From the NCBI RefSeq assembly GCF_026210795.1, contig NC_089442.1, positions 1,426,001 to 1,490,000 on the forward strand: a stretch of 64,000 nucleotides of DNA, written 5' to 3'. A model generated the notes under the pieces. The model ran no database searches. It was given only the letters and a program-made list of their open reading frames with translations, and was not told the DNA's origin. Origin of the DNA: Rhizophagus irregularis. Its lineage: Eukaryota; Glomeromycota; Glomeromycetes; Glomerales; Glomeraceae. Of this stretch, positions 1-10,800 are shown one piece after another. Numbering within the stretch: the stretch's first letter is position 1; each line of letters begins with the position of its first letter. Made by a program: the position numbers and the translations under genes.

Positions 1-1006
1 AACAGTATTTTTGGATTTGGATAGTTTATAATTTTTTTTTACGATAGTATAATAAATATCAGCATCTATAACTATTGGGCAAACTTTTCATTTATTAAAA
101 TTTTTATTATTATGAATATTTTTATTTCTTATTTATTATATCCAATAAAAAAGAACATATATTTATTATTAATCATAATAAATTTATCCGATTTTTTTAT
201 AATTAACTCCACTAGTATAAAGTATAAAAAAGTATAAAATCCATCGGTGTACCCATAACTAAACAATAAAATTTAGGTAACGGGATGCGGTAAATCTTAA
301 TTTTGGCCAGAATTATAGAAATCTTAATTCTGGTCGAAGTTATATTACTTGTATATCCAATTTAAAAATATTTTATTTTATTAGCATGAAAATTTTTTAA
401 AAATTCAGTATAATAGATTTTCAATATAATTATCGAAATTTTTTTGTTATACCGGATATCCCGATAAATCGGATGGAACCGATAGTGTATTTATTAATGA
501 AATTTTAATTACTTTAATATCACCAGCTCTTGAAATGAATATAAAATATTTTTGCATTATTTATTTTAATTTTATACATTGGAAATGGTTTTATATACTT
601 ATATTATTATTTTGATAATTTATATTTAATAATTGGAAAAGTTAAAAAAAAGATTTATTCAAATTACAAACTAAGAAATTTGTAAAATATTTACTACTTT
701 AGCCTTGGTGTTTAAATAATTCTAAAAAAAAATACATCACATGAATAAAATACAGTATAAAAAAAAGGAATTATTTAAATTACAAACTAAGAATCTTGTA
801 AAATATTTTACTACTCTAGCCTTAGTGTTTAAATAAATCTAAACAACCACTTAAAAAGAACTATGAATTCTTATAAAAATACAAATAATTAATTATTTCT
901 TATCTGTTTTAATATCTAAATAGTTAAATAAATAAAATTAATTTCACATAAATAATTTGCAAAATTAATTTTTCTTTATATACTATAATATTACATACCT
1001 AATTAT
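1..1006. other. Intergenic, AT-rich; short direct repeat, no gene seen
   Basis: No coding stretch is recognised. A degenerate direct repeat of about 75 bp lies at roughly 651-724 and 769-842 (shared core with TTACAAACTAAGAA and TAGCCTT.GTGTTTAAATAA). The region lies 3' of the kinase gene, so it may hold its 3' UTR. Confidence 0.5.
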
Positions 1007-1885
1007 TCATATCTTAATTATACAATCATTCAAATCTTCAGTTATACCAGTAGAAGAATCTTGTGAATCTTCACTTTCAAGAATTTTATTCAATTCTTCA
1101 CTAGTAAAATCAAGTAAGCGACTTGTATAATGTGCCTGTGGATGAGATTTAGTAGTAAGTTTATTGTTATGTCCAATTGGTGCATTTATAAATTCCATAA
1201 TATTGCAATTTAATTCTTCATTAATATCTTCAACTTTCACTACAAATGGACGAAAAATCCATTTTCCAATAATATCTACCACTTCTTCAGATGATGGCCT
1301 TTTTGATGAATCTTCATTCCAACATTTTTTCATCAAATTTGCATAACATTGTGGAGTATTTTCAATAATTTCAGGACGTTCACCTTTACAAATACTTAAA
1401 CTAAGTTGAAAATCATGTGCTCTATTATTAAATGGTGGTACCCCAGATGTAAATTCCCACATAATCATAGAAAAACTATATATATCACTAGCTGGAGTAT
1501 AAGGTTTTCCTCTTAAAACTTCAGGTGCCATAAATGGTATAACACCATAAATATCATATTTTTTCAAAAATGATTTTACAGGTTGGCATAATCCTAAATC
1601 ACTAATATAAATTTTACTCTCATTATGATTTAAAATATTGCCATCATGAAAATCACAATGAATAAGATTTTGATCATGTATCTTTTTAAGTCCAGAAATA
1701 ATTCCATATAACATATATAATTTTTGATTCCAATCACTTTTGATTATTCTTGTTAAGTTTCCTCTTAAATTACCTTTGTTTGCATAATCCATTACTACCA
1801 TATATTTTAAAGTATCTGGATCTTTTGTAAACCCATAAAAATAAATAATATCATATGAACTTAAACAACTTTTATGATATTTCCA
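1007..1885 (-). CDS. Kinase C-lobe exon (3' exon of the kinase gene)
   Basis: Starts just after an acceptor TATAG at 1886-1890 with WKYHKSCLSSYDIIYFYGFT and runs open for 292 codons to the stop. It holds the hinge (MVVMDYANKGNL), the catalytic loop HCDFHDGN, the DLG motif, a MAPEV activation-segment end and the C-lobe motif SDIYSFSMIMWE. The tail after the domain (LLDFTSEELNKILESEDSQD) is typical of the arbuscular-fungal kinase family. Catalytic Asp and metal-binding Asp are present, so activity is possible if the N-lobe is joined to it. Without the exon at 9015-9231 it has no glycine loop. Confidence 0.85.
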   Translation of the reverse strand, partial: WKYHKSCLSSYDIIYFYGFTKDPDTLKYMVVMDYANKGNLRGNLTRIIKSDWNQKLYMLYGIISGLKKIHDQNLIHCDFHDGNILNHNESKIYISDLGLCQPVKSFLKKYDIYGVIPFMAPEVLRGKPYTPASDIYSFSMIMWEFTSGVPPFNNRAHDFQLSLSICKGERPEIIENTPQCYANLMKKCWNEDSSKRPSSEEVVDIIGKWIFRPFVVKVEDINEELNCNIMEFINAPIGHNNKLTTKSHPQAHYTSRLLDFTSEELNKILESEDSQDSSTGITEDLNDCIIKI

Positions 1886-4800
1886 CTATAAAACAATAAT
1901 ATTAATTAATATATTAATATAAATAAATTATAATTTAAATTACTTTGCAGAAACCTGGTATTTTGTTACTAAGTCGTCACATGAACGACTCTGATTCGTA
2001 AGAAATTCGTATCGATCACGTTACTGCATGTTATCATAACGAAATCGTCACGAATCGTAGCAAATTCGGTTGAGAATTAGTAGCAAAGCTGTGACAAATT
2101 ATAATTATCATTTTTAAGAAATTGTTCTTAGCGTTTAAAATTAGCCGAATAAATTAATCTGAAACTTTTTTACAATGTATTGGCGAATATTCAACGATGG
2201 AATGACTAATTTTTTTAGATATATTTTTTATTGAAAAACATGAAAAAAATTAAATAAAAATTTACAATGTATTGGCGAATATTCAACGATGGATGACTAA
2301 TTTTTTTTAGATATATTTTTTATTGAAAAACATGAGAAAATTAAATAAAAAGAGCAAATTAATAATATTTTTTTTTTAAGTATAAAAGCGAAATTAAATG
2401 TTTACAAATATAAAAAATAATAGTTAAAAATTAAATTAATAAATATGCCAATGAATAATAACTGAAAATAATTAAATTTTCAAGTTGCTCGCGAAATTAT
2501 TGCCATTTCGTGATGGTACGGCAATTTTTTGCGTTAATATATCTAGGGCTTTGGTAGCGTCAGTATCTCTGGATACATAATTGACAACAAATGCCTTCCG
2601 AATAAACTGGCGCAAAATGTTTAGAGAGTTTTTTGAGCGTAACTCATCTATCTTTGTGGCATTCAACCACCTCTGCAAGACGTTCATTACAACAGTATCA
2701 TCAATGAATGCACTTATTTCCTCCTTTTGCGGCAGACGATCACTATAAAAAATTGTTAAAACTGATTAGAAAACTATTGTAAGATTACACACAACTTCTA
2801 TAAGCATTTTCTAAATAGTACTAACCTTTCCAATCTTTCCTTAAAGGAATTGATTAATCTTTCTATCCCATCAATAAATTTGTTGCGAAAATCGCCAAAA
2901 TTCCTATTGGCTAACCGAAGCCATTCGATACCATCAGCCGAATTAAGATCACATTTGACGATTTTTCGCACTAATTCTTCAAGTGCACTTTTTGGAGGAT
3001 CACGGACCCGAAGGAAGAGGCATTTTAATTCCTCCAAAAAGTCACGGCCAATTTTTGTCTGTAATTTAAAATAAAAATGTGGGTTAATTAAAAATTTAAA
3101 ATAAAATAAACTGAAAAAATCAATTCGAATAGAATCTATTAAAATATTACTTTGTCTTGAGCTTGTTCTTGTTGCAATTGTGGTGGCGCAGATACACATG
3201 GTACAAATGATGAACTGTTTGCGACTGGCGTTTGCATCGATAAATACAAGCTGTAAGCAAATTGTAAGACACTCGGATTAGCACATAACCATAGACAGAG
3301 TTGGTGGATAGTGCCCATTTCACGAAAAGGTGTTGGAAGTTCGGGATCAATAGATCCAGGCATACTATTGACAGCTCCAGATGCATTGTTTGACATATCA
3401 CGAAATGGAGTGAATATGTTACTAGTATTCATGTTTTTTGTTATTGACGTAAGAGTTCTTGGAGGTGAACTAACTGGAGATAATGATAATTGAAATGTAG
3501 CATCTTTGCGTCTGATGTCTACATTATCATTACAATCATTGCCTCGATTTTCATCTAAAGGAGAAATTGTGAATAAAATATAATAAGCTTTACTAATCAA
3601 TCGATTGAAGAAACTTACCCGTGAGATCATCATCACTACTGTATAAAAGTTCATTAACTGAACTTGAAGGAATAACGGTTTTCTGTTATTTTTTTTGACC
3701 ACGCTTATTAGGACTTTCGTTAACTGGTTCTGGAACTAAAGGAAGGAAAAAAGCATGAACAATATATTCGCAAGCCTTCAGTTATCAATTAAAGCAAACA
3801 TTAACATGAAAGATGATCGTCATCGCTAATAATTAATGGTTCATTAGTAAGTTCCTTCTGCTTTTCCTTTTGACCACGTTTAACAGGAGTTTTGGCAACT
3901 GGTACTTGGATTTCAGTATTTAGAACTAAATAAAAAGGCATGAATAAAGTGATTACAAGCCTTATCTATTAAAGCAAAAAATACCCCAAAAAAATACCAA
4001 AAGGTCCATTATTTGGCTCCTCCTGCTGCTTTCTCTTTCGACCACGTTTAACAGGAGTTTTGGTAACTGGTACTTGGATTTCAGTTTCAAAAGGCGTAAA
4101 CAAAATAATCACAAGCCTTGCCGATTAAAGCAAAGATACCCAAAAGAAAATTACCAGAAGGTTCATTATTTGGTCCCTCCTGCTGCTTTTTCTTTCAACC
4201 ACGTTTAATAGTAGTTTTATCCGCCATAGAAGATTAATTTGTAAAATAAAAATAATGGTTGTAATTTAAAGAAGGAAACTGATACAATTATATTTATTAA
4301 TAAAATATTATTATTTATAATGTAAAAAAAAAAGAAAACCAGACTTTATTAATTAACCTTTTATTATATAATAGTTTAAATAATAATTAAAAAATAAATT
4401 GCTATGAAAAACGCGTAATTAAGCTAAAATAGTTTGTCGCGTAAATTTTTGCTTATCATATAATAGTCTAATAATAGTTAAAAAATAAATTGCTATGAAA
4501 AACGCGTAATTAAGCTAAAATAGTTTGTCGCGTAAATTTTTGCTTATCATATAATAGTCTAATAATAGTTAAAAAATAAATTGCTATGAAAAACGCGTAA
4601 TTAAGCTAAAATAGTTTGTCGCGTAAATTTTTGCTTATCATATAATAGTCTAATAATAGTTAAATAAATTACTATAAAAATGTTAACGCGTAATTAAGCT
4701 AAAATAATATAAGTTAAACTAATATATAAATAAGCTTTATTTAAACTAAATGCGAAAACAAGTTGAAATATTTGAATGTCCATTTTCTCTTTTTTTCTTT

Positions 4801-7800
4801 TTTTTCATTCTGATAAAATTATGTTTCGCAATCGCTATATTTCCTTTAATAAACAACGCAATTATATTAGACAATGTTATGTGTTTAATGCATCTTCACA
4901 ATTTTCTACTAAAGAAAGATATACTGAAGTGGATGGTGAGTATTATTTAATTTTAAAATTGATATGTATTAGCAGTATTTTAATATATTGATATTTCAAT
5001 TCTAGGAGATGATAATATGTCCACTACTAGTAATAATGGTTTCATTCAAATGGATATATATAATGACGAGAAGATAAATGAAAAGTTAAGTAAAAAAAAT
5101 TCTGAAGTCACAAGTGAAGAAAATTCTGAAACTACAAGTGATGATGAAGATGAAGTCACAAGCGAAGATCTTGAAACTGCAAGTGACGATGAAGATGAAA
5201 CCACAAGTGAAGAAGATCCTGATGAAAATGAAGTCACAAATGAAGAAGATTTTGATGATGAAATAAATGTTGATAAGTCTTTCAGTACTGAATAAATGCC
5301 ACGAAATTTTGGTGATTTTGCACCATACTTTAGCAATATTACAGAAGTATTATTTTTTTGCTGGATGCAAAAACATAACATCTGTAAGTTGAATTTTTTT
5401 ATTAATTTTGAATAATAATTTGACTCATAATAGTTTTTATTAGCCACCCGTGCATACGATGAATTAGTGGATATAATTCGTCATCCACAGTTCAGGAGTG
5501 AAGATGTCATACCAAACAGTCGACGGTTTAGAAAGTACAGACAACGATTGCCGTTACTTCCAATCAAATCTCGTAGAGTTCACATTTCTGACAAGAAGAC
5601 TCCATCCACGTCTAAGAAGATTGGAAGAGCATATTCTTTATCTATATCTGACATTATTTGTCAAATTCTAAACAATCCTTCATTATTTAACAAGATGTAT
5701 TTTGGACCAGGCCAAGAAGTTGCAAATAATAAAGAACTTTGGCATGGAAACATCTGGAAGGAATCATCAAGATTTGGGCAATCATCTATTATAATTGCTA
5801 ATGGTAATGTCCTACTATTGATGATAAATTTTCTTTGTAAAGTCATTTGTTGTTAGTTTGTACTTAATTAATTTCTTTCATAGTAACATATCACTCTGGG
5901 GATTTCGTAATATATAAAGAATCTAATGAAAGAAGATTTGGTCGTGTATTAGCCATTATCCAGCAAGATAACAGGCTAAAGATCAAGATCCAACGTATCT
6001 TAAGATACGAAGAGTTGCCAAAAAATCTGCAAAGTAATAGCCGAAAAGAGCGATCACGAGAAGGCGAGGTCTGGTTTTTTGACAGAGAAATGGATAATGC
6101 AATTGCAATTGTAGAATTACAAGCAATAGTTAAACTTGTATTGATCAGTATTCTTTATGATAATGTTAGCAATGGACATTCAATTAAAATTCGCGAAATT
6201 CTTTACAAATATAATGACCACTGGAAATTAAGAGATGTTAAATACTCTTATCAGCATCCTTCTGAATTTGCACTATTAGAAGAACCAGTAACAAATCGTC
6301 CAGTTTATAAGCTATTCATTGACCTGTATTATGATGACTTTGGGACGCTCCGTAACGTCTATCATTCACTAGGGGGTGTCTACATACAGGTCGGAAATAT
6401 GCCATTTTACGAAAGAAGATACCTTAAGAATCACTTTGTTCTTGGCTTTGTGCCTTTTGGTGGTTCTTTTGATGAATTTATAAAGCCTTTCATTGCAGAA
6501 ATGAAAGTATTAGAGAAAGGCAAGATTATGAATATCCAAGGAAAAGAGTGTCTTGTGATCGCGAGTTTAGGTGATATCACTAGCGATTTGGTACAAGGCA
6601 ATGATTTGGCTGGTGTGAAACGGCATGGTGCAAATAGAGGTTGCCGCACCTGCAATGCAACAAAAGATTCTTTAACATCTGATGTTGACTTGCCACTTAT
6701 CTCTCGTTATCATCAACAATCAGATAAACAATTTGAGGAAATATGTGCAGCATCAACATTGTCAGAATGTAAAAATCTTGCTACTGAATATGGTTTACAT
6801 CTGCAACCACCAATACTCAGTCAATTGCAATGGGAAAGGCACTTGCAATCACCTCAAGATGCTTATCATGCCACTGCTGGAAAAGTTCTGAGGTTTCTTA
6901 AAATAACAATTGATGCTCTTTTGCCAGAAGGAAAGTCAAAATTTATCATAACTTGGAAAAATTTTGAGTATCCAAGAACCTGGCATAAATTGCCAAATCC
7001 AATTTCCCACATAGATAGTTTTATGATGTCTGATTGTTTGCGATTGGCTATGGTGATTCCATTTATACTTAATAGATTCTTAAAACCTCAGCATTTCAAA
7101 CAATCCGAAATTGAGAAGTTTCAGATGCGAATGGATGTTTCTCGCAGTAATTTGGCAATAAAACTCTGGGTGAAGTGTTGGATATTAGTTTCAAAAACAA
7201 TGGCTATGGTATTTAAAAGTTCCTTTACAGAAGAAGATTATGCTGAACTGCGTAAATGCTTGGATAATGAACGAAAACTCTTATCACAGGTATATTATAT
7301 GACTAAAATTGTTTGATATATATTTATTGTAATCTCATTACTATGATTTGTTAAATTTCACATTATAATTTATTAGTAAAACATTTCATACAAAGTGTAT
7401 AATACTAATTATTGAATTAATTAGGCGTTTAAAGACTTTGAAAATCTTCCGAATCTACACGTCAATTTTCACCTTATGCAACATGCAAAAAGTTATGCAA
7501 CACTATTGAATACTAGCGTTGAAACAAAGGAGATGATGCATCGGATATTAAAAAGTGCTGTGCCACGAACAAACCTAAAAAATGTGAGTCTGGATCTATT
7601 AAAACACTATACTACATTATTTGCAGTGCGTCATTTACTAGATGGTGGTATAGATATGCGCTTTTCCACATCAAACCATGGTTTTATGAATCTTCCACAC
7701 CACTTGCAGCGCATGATGAGTGACTGGTTCATCATAAAAGGTGAAGTTAATATTGAAGATGATGCAGACGAAGGTAAGATGAATAAACAATTTGTATTCA

Positions 7801-10800
7801 TATTGAAATAAATATTTTTACTAAACTGTGTTTAAAGTTTATTTAAAAAAGCGTATTGTTCGAAGACATGTTGATGCATCACTATTGTTAAATTTTCAAG
7901 CGGAATTGGCGTTAGCATATGAAGATTTAGAGGATTATTCTATGAACCAAAACAGTTCACCTGTATTCTTCGAATATGCAAGATTTTATATAAAAGAAAA
8001 TGATGATATTGTTCAATGCCGTTTGCATGTTGGAGATATTGTCACAATCAATACCGAAGAATTTGGAGGTAGTTTCGCGGTTATACGAGCAATATTTTAT
8101 CATCAAAAGAATAATTTCCGTTTTACTTTCATTATCATCGATTGGTTTGAAGATATGAACCGTACAAAACTTGGCTGCCCAGTATATCGATTGCAAACGG
8201 CAAATAATTGGCGAAGAATCTTTTCTATTTCTCTAGTTAATGCAGTCAATACTGTACATTTCGTTCATGATTGCAAAGATGGTGAATGTGCTGGGGGAAA
8301 CCACGACTTTAGAAACAATTTGTATATGAGAAATTTGTATTTGTTTAATGCTGTTTAATTGTTTATTAATTCTAAAGGTTCGAAAATGAAATAATAATGA
8401 TCTAATGCTAATAATTTAATATTACTTTACTAATTCTTTAACACTTCGACAATAAGATATTAATAAAAATTTATAAATTCTTTATGATTTCGATAATACA
8501 AATATGTTAATAATTTACATTCTCGTGAATATTAATTTATTGATAATTCACAATTACGAAAATATTAATTTACAATTTCGAAAATATTAATTTACAATTT
8601 CGAAAATATTAATTTACAATTTCGAAAATATTAATTTACAATTTCGAAAATATTAATTTACAATTTCGAAAATATTAATTTACAATTTCGAAAATATTAA
8701 TTTACAATTTCGAAAATATTAATTTACACTTTCGAAAATAATAATTCATAATTTCGAAAATATTAATTTATTAATTATTTACAACTTCGAGAATATTAAT
8801 TTATTAATTATTTACGGTCTTGCAATGAATTTGGTAACGGTTTTCTTAATATGCAGTAACTGTTTGTAGACGAATTAATTGGCAAATTCTTTTTTAAATT
8901 TAATCAAGTTATTACCGAATACTTGTCGTTCAGGATGCGATTTTGTTACGATCCGCTTGCGATTTAGAATATTTCTGCAAAGTAAAAAAAAAAATAAATA
9001 AAATATCATCATACTTCACTTAAAAATTCATTTAAATTTTCACTTAAATTATCATAACATTTAAGAATTACTTCATTATTATCTTCACCATAAAACCAAA
9101 TAGCTTTGTATATAGTACCAAATCCTCCTTTATCAAGATATACAACATTTTTAAATTTATTATAAGGAATCCATTTTAATTTTTTTTCCAAAATAAAATT
9201 ATCTATAATTGTATTTCCACTTTTTCCAAATCTATAAATTTTAAATAATTAAAATTATTATGAAAGTTTATATTAAAAATTACACAAAAATTTAAGATTA
9301 AAATCAACACCTACTCTAAAATTTAAATAGAATTTTAATATAATATATGTCTTAGTTTTTGTATAATTATATATAATAATTACCCATATTTCACAACTTA
9401 CCAACTAAAGTAACAGAAATTTTATATGGAAGTATTCAATTAATAAATAAATATTTATGAAATATATAACAATAGAAACAACAAATAACTTACAAGCTAT
9501 ATTATTAAATAATTTTTATAAATAAAGAATTTAGTTAGTTTAAAATTATATATAAATAAAGTAATAATAAAATTAAATAAATAGCTTACGCCCTATATTA
9601 TTAAAGAATTTTTAAATAAAGAATTTAGTTAGTTTAAATTATATGTATATTAATTAAATAAATAATTTATAACTTACCAACTAAAAGAAATTACAAAATA
9701 ATTTTTTAAATAAAGAATTTAGTTAGTTTAAATTATAGAATTTTTCTTAATTTACGCTGGGGTGTTCATACACTTGTCACGTGACTATTAAAAGTTATGA
9801 AAAAGAAATTTTAATAAATATAATTTTGAAACAATTCTTTCGAGGGGTGGGTGGTTACTTAGATAGGTGCCGCCTCTTGTAGAAAGCTCCGCTCCCATGC
9901 TTGTAATACCCCTAAATATTTTTTTTAAAAAATATGATTTTAAAAGGAACATGCAGTACGTGTATTTTTGTCTGTTCTGCAAGTTCCCTTAAAGCGTCAA
10001 AGTTGATTTTGAATGTCATATTTAACAAATTCTTTTTTTTAGTTAAACTTAATTCTGCCCAACATTAAATGATCGGCATAGAAAATTTACTTTTTGGAAA
10101 CCCGTGTTTGAACACCCCGTGTACAAATATAATCGTCTAAATTACATGTAAATATTATATGAATTTGTTATAATAGAATTAACTTACCATCTATAAATAA
10201 TTTTTTAAATAAAGAATTTAGTTAGTTTAAATTATATATATATTAATTAAATAAATAATTTATAACTTACCAACTAAAAGAAATTAAAATAATTTTTTAA
10301 ATAAAGAAATTATATGTAAATATTATATAAATAAGTAATAATAGAATTAAGTAAATAACTTACTCCCTATATTATTTAAATAAAGAAATTAGTTAGTTTA
10401 AGTTATATGTAAATATTATATAAATAAGTAATAATAGAATTAAATAAATAACTTACTAGCTAAAAGAAATTACAAAATAATTTTTTAAATAAAGAATTTA
10501 GTTACTTTAAATTATATGTAAATATTATATATATAGAATTAAATAATAACTTGGAACTTACGATCTATTTAAATAAAGAATTTAGTTAGTTTATATTATA
10601 TGTAAATATTATATAAATAAGTAATAAATAACTTATAACTTACGATCTATTAAATAAAAAATTTAGTTAGTTTAAATTATATATAAATATTAATTAAATA
10701 AATAACAATAACTTATAACTTACCAACTAAAAGAAATTACAAAATAATTTTTTAAATAAAGAATTCAGTTAGTATTATATAATAAGTAATAATAGAATTA

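Larger units (their letters stand above)
1943..8982. mobile_element. 7.04-kb CACTA-like DNA transposon inserted in a kinase intron
   Basis: The ends are a perfect inverted repeat, CTTTGCAGAAA at 1943-1953 and TTTCTGCAAAG at 8972-8982, each flanked by TA (1941-1942, 8983-8984), fitting a 2-bp target duplication. Inside are two divergent intron-containing genes: a large tnp2-like transposase (plus) and a smaller gene (minus) that may be a TnpA-like accessory protein. Subterminal and central tandem repeats occur at about 2169-2350, 4376-4690 and 8556-8760. Removing the element leaves an 87-nt GT-AG intron in frame between two kinase exons, which independently supports the boundaries. The termini are not CACTA, so the superfamily call rests on the transposase. 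Both genes carry an in-frame stop, so this copy may not be autonomous. Confidence 0.85.

Noticed and set aside
5046-5447. Serine-rich minus-strand ORF
   Set aside because: It is the antisense of the acidic repeat in the transposase gene.
8556-8760. CRISPR-like regular repeat
   Set aside because: The 22-bp units are directly adjacent with no spacers and the genome is eukaryotic; a transposon subterminal satellite explains it.
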